Shown one piece after another: positions 9,029 to 17,516 of a DNA stretch of 64,000 bases. Both the position numbers and the translations under genes were made by a program. The DNA lies in assembly GCF_030929505.1 (NCBI RefSeq), contig NZ_JAVFVV010000014.1, positions 114,221-178,220 of the forward strand. Direction: 5' to 3'. This stretch comes from Mesorhizobium sp. LHD-90. GTDB taxonomy: Bacteria > Pseudomonadota > Alphaproteobacteria > Rhizobiales > Rhizobiaceae. The notes under the pieces were generated by a model. The model made no database searches, was not told the origin of the DNA, and was given only the letters and a program-made list of their open reading frames with translations. Every line of letters starts with the position of its first letter. Position 1 is the first letter of the stretch.

Positions 9029-9313
9029 GTGACAGATCCAGGTCGGTTTGTTGCAACTTTAGCGTATCCGGCCTGCACCCGCAAAGTAAGTGCCGCGTGC
9101 ATGACCGGCAGCCGCGGGCTCATCTTGCATGAGGAGGATAAAACCGGGAACTCGAGCATGCATGCATCGAGGAAGCGCTTGGCCGGCAAGTGACCGTCTC
9201 GAAAAGCTGTCGCCCGGCAAGCAAAAAGTGTATCCTGCCGGCATAGCGCGATTGACTGCATTGCTCCTGAGGGCACTCGGCATTGAAAAATGCCGGAAGA
9301 TATGTAGGACAAT

Positions 9314-11008
9314 ATGGATTCCGGCAGGTGGACCTTTCACCTTCCCGTGCCTGCGGGCCTTTCAGGCTATCAGCCGGGCGGGATACGACACGATGTCTCC
9401 GCCGGGCTCGCAGTCGCCGCGGTTGGGCTTCCCAGCGCGATCGCCTACCCAGCCATAGCCGGGCTGCCGCCTGAGACCGGCATCTACGCCAGCATTGCGC
9501 CGCTGGTCGCCTACGCCTTCTTCGGCCCCTCGCGTCAACTCATAGTCGGTCCCGACGCGGCAACGATGACGGTGCTTGCCGCGACTTTGGTCGCCGTTAC
9601 AGCGAGCGCGCCGGCCGGCCTCGCAGTGGACCGCACAGCGATCGCTGCAATCCTCGCGCTCGGCGTCGGATTGTGTTGCGTGGCGGCGTGGGTGCTTCGG
9701 CTCGGCGTTCTTGCGACCTTCCTGTCGCGTCCGATCCTGACGGGATTCTTCATCGGCGTCTCGTTTTCGATCCTGGTCGGGCAGATCGGCCGCTTCACCG
9801 GGGTGGACATCGACGCGGACGGCCTGCTCAGACCTGTGCTCGAACTTCTGCGCAAGGCCGGGTCGATACATTGGCCGTCTCTGGTGCTGGCGCTGGGAAT
9901 GTTCGGCGTGTTGCAGGTCGCGCGGATCATGCGTTTTCCGGTTCCCGGGCCGGTGCTGGTTGTGGTGCTCTCCGCGATCCTTTCGGCGGTCTTTGATCTT
10001 GAAGGACGCGGCATCGCTGTGGTCGGCGACATCCCCACGGGCCTGCCCTCGTTGACGTTGCCACGGATCGCCGACCTTCCTTTGCAAACACTGGCCCTCG
10101 GCTCTGCGGCGATCTTCCTCGTCAGCTACGGCGCGGGCATTATTACGGCACGCAGCTTTGGCGCAATGGCTGGCTACCCGGTCGATCCGAACCGCGAACT
10201 GATCGGATTTGGCGCTGCAAACATTGCCGCGGGCCTTTTCGGCGCCTTCCCTGTGACGGCCTCCGACTCGCGCACGGCAGTCAACCTGACCGTTGGCGGC
10301 CGTTCGCAAGCGACAAGCATCGTCGCGGCTGCGACCTTGATCGCGACACTGCTGTTTCTCGGGCCCGCCCTCAGGATCATCCCGATTCCGGCGCTGGGCG
10401 CCATTCTTGCCGCAACCGCCATCAACCTGATCGATCTCGCCGCCCTGAGGCAGATCTGGCGCATCAGCCGCATGGAATTTGTCTTCGCGCTGATTGCAAT
10501 GTGGGGGCCGATCGGCCTAGGCGTCCTCAATGGCGTCGTCATCGCGATCGGCGCCACGCTGGCCTATGTCCTGCGCAAGCTCATGCGTCCCCGCGACGCC
10601 ATGCTTGGCCGCGTTCCGGGTCGTGACGGCTTTTACAAGCTGCATCGAACGCCCGAGGCCCGTCAGGCGCCGGGCCTGGCCGTCTGCCTCATCCAGGGCA
10701 GCCTGCTGTTCTTCAACACCGACTACATCGCGACGCGCCTGCGCTCCATCGCCGACGCACTGCCGGCCGACACACACTGGCTAGTGATCGACGCCAGCGC
10801 GATTTCCCAGATCGACAGCTCAGCAGCGGAAATGCTCGGGGAGCTGTGTGACGAATTGCGCGGTCGCGGGATCAGGCTTGGCCTGGCGGAACTGCATGCC
10901 GAAGCGCGCGGGATGCTTCATCGGGCCGGCGTGATCGAGCGCATCGGCCCGGCCATGGTTTTCGACAATCTCGAGGACGCGTCTCGCGCGTTCGACGTCC
11001 AGGCCTGA
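9314..11008 (+). CDS. SulP-family anion transporter with STAS domain
   Basis: A 564-residue inner-membrane permease of the SulP (SLC26) family. Residues about 30-440 contain many hydrophobic helices with the family signature GLAVAAVGLPSAIAYPAIAG in the first helices and FGPSRQLIVGPDAA after them. The C-terminal 120 residues form a STAS domain (LVIDASAISQIDSSAAEML). Substrates in the family include sulfate, bicarbonate and dicarboxylates; nothing here fixes the choice. The PPK2 gene follows after 37 bases, so the two are probably one operon. That makes an anion related to polyphosphate metabolism possible but unproven. Confidence 0.88.
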   Translation: MDSGRWTFHLPVPAGLSGYQPGGIRHDVSAGLAVAAVGLPSAIAYPAIAGLPPETGIYASIAPLVAYAFFGPSRQLIVGPDAATMTVLAATLVAVTASAPAGLAVDRTAIAAILALGVGLCCVAAWVLRLGVLATFLSRPILTGFFIGVSFSILVGQIGRFTGVDIDADGLLRPVLELLRKAGSIHWPSLVLALGMFGVLQVARIMRFPVPGPVLVVVLSAILSAVFDLEGRGIAVVGDIPTGLPSLTLPRIADLPLQTLALGSAAIFLVSYGAGIITARSFGAMAGYPVDPNRELIGFGAANIAAGLFGAFPVTASDSRTAVNLTVGGRSQATSIVAAATLIATLLFLGPALRIIPIPALGAILAATAINLIDLAALRQIWRISRMEFVFALIAMWGPIGLGVLNGVVIAIGATLAYVLRKLMRPRDAMLGRVPGRDGFYKLHRTPEARQAPGLAVCLIQGSLLFFNTDYIATRLRSIADALPADTHWLVIDASAISQIDSSAAEMLGELCDELRGRGIRLGLAELHAEARGMLHRAGVIERIGPAMVFDNLEDASRAFDVQA

Positions 11009-11045
11009 TCGTCTCACTGTCGGTTGTGCATAAGAGGAGGAGAAC

Positions 11046-11939
11046 ATGGGTAAGAACAAGGACAAGAAGAAGGACAAGGCGGCCAATACCTCCGAGTTGG
11101 CCGGGATGACCGACTCGAAGGCGAACGGAAGAAGTTACGTAACCGAACTCGCCCGATTGCAGGTCGAGCTGGCTTATCTTCAGGCTTGGGTGAAGAAGTC
11201 TGGAGCTCGCATCGCGATCATCTTCGAGGGCCGCGACGCCGCCGGGAAAGGCGGCGTGATCAAGCGCATCACAGAGCGGGTCAGCCCACGGGTGTTCCGC
11301 GTCGTCGCATTGCCGGCGCCGACCGATCGGGAGAAGACCCAGATCTACATGCAACGCTACGTGCAGCACCTGCCCGCCGGTGGCGAGGTCGTGATATTCG
11401 ACCGCTCCTGGTATAATCGCCCCGGCGTCGAGCGCGTCATGGGCTTCTGCGGCGAGAAGACGGCCCGGCGCTTTCTGGAACAGACGCCGCGTTTTGAAGC
11501 CGCCCTTGTCGAAAGCGGCATAACGCTGCTCAAGTACTTCCTCGATGTGAGCGAGGAAGAACAGGAAAAGCGTTTCCGCCAGCGTGTCGAAGATCCTCTT
11601 CGGCAGTGGAAACTGAGCCCGATGGACATTGAATCATACAACCGCTGGTGGGACTATACCCGCGCCTACGACGAGATGATCCGCATGACCGACACGCGGC
11701 ATGCACCTTGGTGGACCGTGCCGTCGAACGACAAGAAGCGGGCGCGTATCAACTGCATTTCGCATATACTGAGCTCGATCCCCTATGAACGCGTCGCGTT
11801 CGAGGCGCCCAAGTTCGGCAAGCGCCAAAAACGACCCGACGACTTCGTGGACGATCCGACTCCGCGCAACGTGGTGCCGGACCTGTTTGAACAACCCTGC
11901 GTCAAAAGCAGTCCGGAACCAGCGCCGGTTCCTATTTGA
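11046..11939 (+). CDS. ppk2: Polyphosphate kinase 2
   Basis: A 297-residue PPK2-family enzyme that transfers phosphate between polyphosphate and nucleotides in the cytoplasm. Residues 1-30 are a Lys-rich, probably flexible head. The kinase core shows the Walker A-like GRDAAGKGG (about 62-70), the lid-type RVVALPAPTDRE block, and FDRSWYNR (Walker B region). The length and the FLDVSEEEQEKRF and WWDYTRAYDEM blocks fit single-domain PPK2. The subclass (ADP or AMP as acceptor) cannot be decided by eye. Strong GAGGAGGAG ribosome site. Downstream of the SulP gene on the same strand; its last 8 bases overlap the convergent small gene at 11932. Confidence 0.93.
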   Translation: MGKNKDKKKDKAANTSELAGMTDSKANGRSYVTELARLQVELAYLQAWVKKSGARIAIIFEGRDAAGKGGVIKRITERVSPRVFRVVALPAPTDREKTQIYMQRYVQHLPAGGEVVIFDRSWYNRPGVERVMGFCGEKTARRFLEQTPRFEAALVESGITLLKYFLDVSEEEQEKRFRQRVEDPLRQWKLSPMDIESYNRWWDYTRAYDEMIRMTDTRHAPWWTVPSNDKKRARINCISHILSSIPYERVAFEAPKFGKRQKRPDDFVDDPTPRNVVPDLFEQPCVKSSPEPAPVPI

Positions 11940-12402
11940 CTTCGGTCTTCCAACTGACGAAGAAGCCGACATCGCCAGGGATCCCGCCGGGGAAGTTGAC
12001 GATCATGGCGCTGAGCTTGAAACCTTGCGGCTTCGCATATTTGAGGTAACGCTCATAGAACTGCCTGGCCTTGCCCTGGAGCGTCTCGGGCCATTGCGGA
12101 TCAGCGCTGTTGATGGCCCGGCCGCTGTCAGTGCAAAGCGCTGACGGGAAGCTGTAGACCAGCGCCTCGTACTTGCCGCTCTTGACGGCGTTCATTGCCA
12201 AGCGGCGAACCATCGCAATTTCGTCATCGCTCACCTGGTCTTTCATGAAACTGTCTGTGAACTTCGTCAGCGCCTCATTCTCTTGCGTTCGGTGCTTTTG
12301 TTGCTTCTCTGCCTCCTTCATGCGTTCTTGAAGGATGGCCTTGCGAAGCTCCTCAGCGCTCGGCGGCGGGGCATTTACGTCTATGTCCTTGATGTCAGCC
12401 AT
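11932..12402 (-). CDS. Conserved hypothetical protein, 156 residues
   Basis: Function unknown. A soluble protein without signal peptide or membrane helix. Residues about 15-55 are charged and helical, and the rest is a mixed alpha/beta region with a Trp/Pro-containing tail (FPGGIPGDVGFFVSW). Codon usage looks like that of its neighbours, and a GAGGAGAAA ribosome site precedes the ATG at 12402, which supports a real gene. It converges on ppk2 with an 8-base overlap, so read-through of either transcript would be antisense to the other. Confidence 0.7.
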   Translation of the reverse strand: MADIKDIDVNAPPPSAEELRKAILQERMKEAEKQQKHRTQENEALTKFTDSFMKDQVSDDEIAMVRRLAMNAVKSGKYEALVYSFPSALCTDSGRAINSADPQWPETLQGKARQFYERYLKYAKPQGFKLSAMIVNFPGGIPGDVGFFVSWKTEVK

Positions 12403-12772
12403 TTTTTCTCCTCACCTGAAACCGTTGGACAGTTCGACACCGAAGGCAAACAACTGCTTGCGAACGTCAGTCTTGTTCAACTTATGTCGAACAGCCGATA
12501 TTCTACGCTCCATATCCTCCGATGGAAAGACTGGACCACGTCTGGACCACGTCTGTTGCAGGGCAATCGGGTGAGTTAGCGCGTGACATCTGGCAGCATT
12601 GGTACCATCGGCCCGGCTTCGCAAGGCATGAGTTTGCCTCTTGGGTCGGGCTAGCCGAACGCTGTTTCGCATGTCCCGAGCCGGGAAGTAACCTAGCAAC
12701 TGCGCTCCCGCCGTTGTATTGTCCATTCATGGGGTTTGATTGAGGTGTACCGGCGTTTTGAAAGGGTAAAAT
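12403..12772. other. 370-base gap with 11-base tandem repeat
   Basis: No convincing gene. It holds two head-to-tail copies of CTGGACCACGT at 12531-12552 and should also contain the promoters of the divergent genes at 12402 and 12773. A minus-strand frame at 12412-12726 has no family resemblance. Confidence 0.4.
12531..12552. repeat. Tandem 11-base repeat
   Basis: CTGGACCACGT occurs twice without a spacer between two divergent genes. It could be a regulator half-site pair or a simple slippage duplication; nothing else supports either reading. Confidence 0.6.
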
Positions 12773-13921
12773 ATGGCTGACGATATCGAGCCTGTAACTC
12801 GTCGAGAACCCCCCACCATTGTCGCAAAACGTGCGATCGGCGTGTTTGATTCAGGAAGTGGCGGCATGGTGACCGCAGCGTGGCTTCTCAAGATGCTCGC
12901 CGATGCGGATCTCAGTGACATTTCCGTTGTGTTCTTCGGGGACACCGCCAATCTCCCTTACGGAACCAAGACCCAGGAGCACGTCGCCAAGCTGAGCGAC
13001 GCCATCATAGAGCGGCTGTCCTCGCATTGTCCGGTAATAGGTATCGCCTGCAATACGGCCAGTGCTTCCTGGGCCCATTTTGGATCCGCTGGCAAAAGCG
13101 ACGGCCTGCGGCAACCTAAGGTTTTCAGCGTCGTCGAGGTGGCTGCGCAACAGGCATACGACCGAGCCCGAGTTCTTCCGGACCCGAAAATGAAACGGGG
13201 TCGCAAGACTATAGGCGTGCTTGGAACCGAACTCACCGCTGAGATCCAGTCGCACGCCGAGCGCATCGTCGAACGACATAGGCGGATATTGAGTGATGCG
13301 ATTGGACATCAACTGCCGCTGATCCACTACACTTTTGGCCGCGACGACATTGAACCTACTCTGCCCGCCGACCTGATTGACTATAAACATACTCCCCATA
13401 TTGCGGTGTTTCGCGAAGACGAACCGGGACCGGGCGGCACAACCCGCGCGGGCATTCGACACTGGACACCGCCCGAACATCTGCCGCACGATGTTGAGAT
13501 CATCGCGCGGGCGGCGCAAAAGCTGGTGGCCGCCGTCGATGTTGCACACATTCTTGACGCCGAAGGGTTGGTCAAGCAGGAGTGGCGCGAGAAGTTGGCG
13601 GAATACTTGCACGAGGTTTCTGGCGATTTAGTGCGACGCAAGACTACCGCGCTCATCCTAGGCTGCACGCATTTCGAATTCTTCGAACGGGCATTCGCCA
13701 AGCTTCTACCAACGCTGGCCGCACGTAACAGCATTGTCAGTCCGTCCGGCGCACTTGCCGTCGCGCTGTTCGACGCCTTCGGGGAATATGCCGACGCGCA
13801 TCCCGTTCAGCCTGTTGCGCAGCAGGGCCATGCATATTTCGCCTTTTCCGGAGACCGGCCACCTACTGAAACTTTCCAGGGGCTAGGCATCACAAATCCA
13901 GTAGATGCCGAACTTACATAA
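12773..13921 (+). CDS. Enlarged Asp/Glu racemase-family protein (MurI-like)
   Basis: The 382-residue protein carries the glutamate racemase core. FDSGSGG is at about 25-31 and FFGDTANLPYGTK at 54-66. The first catalytic Cys is in IACNTAS (C93) and the second in ILGCTHFEFF (C298). Both Cys and the flanking residues are intact, so racemase chemistry is plausible. The protein is about 110 residues longer than ordinary MurI, mainly through extra sequence between about residues 180 and 285, and it has a 20-residue N-terminal extension. It stands alone between unrelated genes. A role in supplying D-glutamate or in handling another substrate cannot be separated; it is probably a second copy next to a housekeeping murI elsewhere. 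Confidence 0.8.
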   Translation: MADDIEPVTRREPPTIVAKRAIGVFDSGSGGMVTAAWLLKMLADADLSDISVVFFGDTANLPYGTKTQEHVAKLSDAIIERLSSHCPVIGIACNTASASWAHFGSAGKSDGLRQPKVFSVVEVAAQQAYDRARVLPDPKMKRGRKTIGVLGTELTAEIQSHAERIVERHRRILSDAIGHQLPLIHYTFGRDDIEPTLPADLIDYKHTPHIAVFREDEPGPGGTTRAGIRHWTPPEHLPHDVEIIARAAQKLVAAVDVAHILDAEGLVKQEWREKLAEYLHEVSGDLVRRKTTALILGCTHFEFFERAFAKLLPTLAARNSIVSPSGALAVALFDAFGEYADAHPVQPVAQQGHAYFAFSGDRPPTETFQGLGITNPVDAELT

Positions 13922-14089
13922 GTGAAACATCGCCACGCCAGACTTCTGGTGCTCGCAAGCATCCTGCCGCTGTAGATGCGAGATCGGCGGTGGTCTTTAA
14001 AAATGGCCTCCAGTTTGAGGCATTCGGAAATCACCCGCCTGACGCCGTAAGATGCGGTTGCTCAATAGTTGCCATGCTAGCTGTCTGCC

Positions 14090-14743
14090 ATGAACGGTCC
14101 CGATCCCGTTAGACCAGTGCTCGACCCCATCGACCGCCTGTCAGAGGTCATTTTCGGACTGCTGATGGCGCTTTCCTTCACAGGCACCATGAGCGTCGCG
14201 GTTGGCGAGGGCGACAAGGTGGGGACTGTCCTTTGGGCGGCCTTGGGCTGCAATCTCGCCTGGGGAATTGTCGACGGCGTGATGTTTGCCCTGACGACAG
14301 CAGTGGAGCGAGCAAAGCGTCTCAATTTCATCGAGGACATCCGCATCCTGCCTTCGGCAGAGGCACGGCTTATTTTCCTCGCCGAAATGCCGGAGGATAT
14401 CCGCCTAGCAACGTCCGAAGCTGACGCCGAAAATGTGGTCACACGCATCAAATCCCTCCCAGCATCGGACCATCGGCGCATTATGGGCATTCGGGATGTT
14501 GGAGCTGCAGTTTCAATTTGCTTGCTCGTCATCGCATCGACGCTGCCGCCCTCTATGCCCTTCCTGTTCGTCGACGATTTGCCGACGGCGATGCGCGTGT
14601 CGAACGTCGTATCTGTCGCCATGCTGTTTTTGATCGGCGCCAGGCTCGGCAACTATATGGGCAGAAGCCCATGGCCGATGGCTCTGGCAATGTCGGCGAT
14701 CGGTAGCTTCTTAGTTGTTATTACTATAGCGCTTGGGGGGTGA
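14090..14743 (+). CDS. VIT-like integral membrane protein
   Basis: A 217-residue inner-membrane protein. Residues about 14-70 (DRLSEVIFGLLMALSFTGTMSVA, GCNLAWGIVDGVMF) hold two helices typical of the small VIT1/CCC1-related membrane proteins. A soluble linker of about 70 residues follows, then three more helices at about 135-160, 170-187 and 195-215. True VIT proteins carry iron and manganese; this one lacks the long cytoplasmic metal-binding arm, so the transport assignment is tentative. ATG at 14090. It stands alone and converges on the AI-2E-type permease gene. Confidence 0.6.
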   Translation: MNGPDPVRPVLDPIDRLSEVIFGLLMALSFTGTMSVAVGEGDKVGTVLWAALGCNLAWGIVDGVMFALTTAVERAKRLNFIEDIRILPSAEARLIFLAEMPEDIRLATSEADAENVVTRIKSLPASDHRRIMGIRDVGAAVSICLLVIASTLPPSMPFLFVDDLPTAMRVSNVVSVAMLFLIGARLGNYMGRSPWPMALAMSAIGSFLVVITIALGG

Positions 14744-14840
14744 ACCGCCGGCCGCGGGCATTGAGCACATCCGACCCGTCAATTTGGATCCCGTCGCTGC
14801 CATCACTTCCTAGCTGAAATGCAGGCACGGGTGACCGGCG

Positions 14841-15941
14841 TTATGGCGTTTCCACGGGAGGCTCTCGCTCATCGCATTCCGCCATCCACGCATTGAGCAG
14901 CGTGTAGGCGACCGCGAGGACGGTGGGGCCGATGAAGATGCCCAGTATGCCAAACGCTATGAGGCCGCCGATAACCCCAGCCAGGATAAGCAGCATAGGC
15001 AAGTCGGCGCCTCTGCGGATTAGAACGGGGCGAATAAACTGATCCATGGTCCCGGCAACAATCGTAAAGACCAGCAGCACTGTCGCCCAAAGCGCATCGC
15101 CCGAATAATACATCCAGATCACCGCCGGAGCCATTACCAGGGCCGGACCGAGCTGGATCAGGCACAAGATGAAGATCAATGCCATGAGCACGGCGGCATA
15201 GGGCACGCCAGCCACGGCCAGTCCGATACCCGCTACAGCGCTTTGCGCAACGGCGGTCACCACTACGCCCAAGGCTACGCTTCGAATCGCTTGGCCAGCC
15301 AGCCGCACCGCAGTCTCTCCGCGAGCGCCACCCAACCGTCGCCCGAACCGGATTGCGGTGGCGGCGGCCCGTTCGCCGCCCGAATACATGACCGCGGCTA
15401 TCGCGGTTGTAAGCAGGAAATGTATGAACATGCCCCCCAGACTTCCGGTGGCAGACGCGAACCAATAGGTTAGCGTTCCAGCGTAGGGAGTGAGTCTCGG
15501 AAGCAGTTCTTGCACGCTGGCCGAGTTCAGTTTCTCCCATGCCTCGGCAGCACGTGCTCCAACCAGAGGTACTCCCGCCAGCCAGTCGGGAACCGGCGGC
15601 GGGCGCAGCGACAGGATGGTTCGGATCAGGTCTCCAACCGTTTCGAGATTCGTTATGACCGTGCTGAGCGCCAGCCAGAAGGGCACGATCACTAGCAGCA
15701 GCAAGGTCAACGTCATGATCAGGACGGCAAGCCCGCGGCGGTTGCCGGTATGGCGTTGCAACCAGAGCAGGAGCGGCCAGGTGGCAAGCACCAGGGTCGT
15801 GGCCCATACGATCGCAGGCAGAAATAACTGCATCACCAAGAAGCTGGCGACAAGAAGACTGCCGATGAACAGCACCGCCAGCGTCACGCGGGTAATGTCC
15901 TGACGAAGAGGGACGAGGGGTCGCGAACTCTCTGAACTCAA
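14841..15941 (-). CDS. AI-2E-family permease
   Basis: A 366-residue membrane protein of the AI-2E/PerM/YdiK family, with helices grouped at both ends, a soluble segment at about 105-150 and the conserved C-terminal block GGLIAFGILGIFIGPTVLAVAY. Members export autoinducer-2 or exchange ions such as Na+/H+, so the substrate is open. The start is TTG at 15941 with a strong GGGAGG site 7 bases upstream. It is the last gene of the long minus-strand array that begins at 29792, 98 bases after the Ca2+/H+ exchanger. Confidence 0.82.
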   Translation of the reverse strand: MSSESSRPLVPLRQDITRVTLAVLFIGSLLVASFLVMQLFLPAIVWATTLVLATWPLLLWLQRHTGNRRGLAVLIMTLTLLLLVIVPFWLALSTVITNLETVGDLIRTILSLRPPPVPDWLAGVPLVGARAAEAWEKLNSASVQELLPRLTPYAGTLTYWFASATGSLGGMFIHFLLTTAIAAVMYSGGERAAATAIRFGRRLGGARGETAVRLAGQAIRSVALGVVVTAVAQSAVAGIGLAVAGVPYAAVLMALIFILCLIQLGPALVMAPAVIWMYYSGDALWATVLLVFTIVAGTMDQFIRPVLIRRGADLPMLLILAGVIGGLIAFGILGIFIGPTVLAVAYTLLNAWMAECDEREPPVETP

Positions 15942-16039
15942 TTGCCTGCCCTCCCATTGAGGCCACTAGCTGTACACTTCTCACTCTAGGACCGATTCCA
16001 GCCTTGATGTTCGCCCCGACGGAACCACGCACTGCCTGT

Positions 16040-17128
16040 CTAAACTTGCGGTGGCAGAAGGTAGATCGTCATCGCGAAGATCAGATAGACCATCAGCAGG
16101 AGCACTCCGACGAACCATGCGGAACGTCCGCTGTTGGTCATCAGAAATGCGGTTATCGTGGCAATGAGCACCATGACGACCGCGCCAGGCCAGAACAGCA
16201 GGTCCATCGGAGCAGGGCCGACAATATAGCTGAGTAGCACCATCATCGGGGCGACGAAGAGCGCGATCTGCGATGCGGACCCAAGCGCAATTCCCACACT
16301 CAGGTCCAGCCGATTCCTCCGTGCGCCGGCAAATGCCGACGCCATCTCGGCAGAACCGCCCACCAATGCAACGACGATGAAACCCACGAAAGCCGGGGTC
16401 ATGCCGAACGCGACCGCAGCCTCCTGCACAGACTCGACAAACACTTCGCTTACCAGAGCAACAAGCACTGTCACCCCTGCCAACGTTCCGAGAGCCAGAC
16501 CCATCGGCCACGCTTCGCCGTCTTCCGCATGGGCGGTGCCGCTGAAAAGTTCTCGATGGGTCTTCAGCGAGAAGACGAGGCCCATCGCGTAGGCGCTCAT
16601 AAGCAGCACCGACAATCCGACGCTCAGCGTCTGCGTGAACGCGGACGTGGCGACAGAATCGACATGCGCCACCATAGACGGGGTCATTATCGCGATCGTA
16701 GCGAGGAACAGCAGGCTGGTTTGTAGTCTGGCGCTGACCCTGTTGTACTCCTGCATATGGTATCTGAGGCCGCCCAGCAGAAATGAGGCGCCCAACATGA
16801 ACAGAGTGTTGGCGACGATTGCTCCGGCGATAGAAGCCTTCACCAGCGCGTACTGGCCGGCCTGCAGCGCAGTCAGCGCAATGACCAGTTCCGTCAGGTT
16901 GCCCAACGTTGCATTCAGCAGTCCCCCCACTGTATCGCTCGTCTTGGACGCCACCGACTCCGTGGCAGCGCTCAAGAGCGTGGCCAGCGGCACAATCGCC
17001 AGCACCGAGAGCACAAAGAGCAGCGTATGCGCTTCCGGCTCCAATTGGCGGACGACGAAGACCACCGGAACAAACGCCAACAGCCAGAGAATGGCGTTGC
17101 TACGGATCTCTTTGAGCAAGGGGCCCAT
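16040..17128 (-). CDS. Calcium/proton exchanger (CaxA/ChaA type)
   Basis: A 362-residue CaCA-family cation/H+ antiporter of the inner membrane. Both inverted repeats carry their ion-binding signatures: GNLTELVIAL at about 80-90 and VGGSAEMASAF plus GSASQIALFVAP in the second half. About eleven hydrophobic helices are visible, with a short acidic loop (AHAEDGE) near the middle. It would extrude Ca2+ or Na+/K+ against protons. I prefer the ATG at 17128, which has GAGGAAG upstream, over the one at 17146. The start overlaps the end of the K+ channel gene by 29 bases, which implies coupled translation. Confidence 0.87.
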   Translation of the reverse strand: MGPLLKEIRSNAILWLLAFVPVVFVVRQLEPEAHTLLFVLSVLAIVPLATLLSAATESVASKTSDTVGGLLNATLGNLTELVIALTALQAGQYALVKASIAGAIVANTLFMLGASFLLGGLRYHMQEYNRVSARLQTSLLFLATIAIMTPSMVAHVDSVATSAFTQTLSVGLSVLLMSAYAMGLVFSLKTHRELFSGTAHAEDGEAWPMGLALGTLAGVTVLVALVSEVFVESVQEAAVAFGMTPAFVGFIVVALVGGSAEMASAFAGARRNRLDLSVGIALGSASQIALFVAPMMVLLSYIVGPAPMDLLFWPGAVVMVLIATITAFLMTNSGRSAWFVGVLLLMVYLIFAMTIYLLPPQV

Positions 17129-17492
17129 TCTTTTTTGCTTCCTCATTTGGGAGACTGCGGTTCGCGGCCTTTAGCGCCTGGACCGCAACCGCCACAACGA
17201 GGCCCGTCATCACGACGCCTGCAAAACCGATCGCTATCGCCAGTAACCGCGTCAGGACATGCTGCGGCGAAAAATCGCCGTAGCCGATCGTAAGGCCCGT
17301 CACGAAGGTGAAGTACAGAGCTTCGTCGACGCGCCAATCCTCTATGCGTCCGATGACTAGTCCGGCTCCCACCATGGCGAGAAGGATTCCGGAGAAGATC
17401 GGCCATACCACGCGAAGCTGCTGCACGAGAGCACGAAAAAACATGCGCCTCATTCGCCGCGATCGTGGCTTACCGGATAATCCAACGGCCAC
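17100..17492 (-). CDS. Two-TM potassium channel
   Basis: A 130-residue ion channel subunit. The first helix is at about residues 30-48, then a pore loop with TGLTIGYGDF (selectivity filter TIGYGD) and a second helix at about 85-110. No RCK, cyclic-nucleotide or other regulatory domain is attached, so this is a minimal KcsA-like pore that should form tetramers. It starts with GTG at 17492 behind AAAGGGG. It lies 24 bases after the AAE antiporter gene and overlaps the cation exchanger gene, which links K+ flux with the proton-coupled transporters here. Confidence 0.87.
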   Translation of the reverse strand: MAVGLSGKPRSRRMRRMFFRALVQQLRVVWPIFSGILLAMVGAGLVIGRIEDWRVDEALYFTFVTGLTIGYGDFSPQHVLTRLLAIAIGFAGVVMTGLVVAVAVQALKAANRSLPNEEAKKNGPLAQRDP

Positions 17493-17516
17493 CGATCCCC
17501 TTTCTCCAGTTGCATT

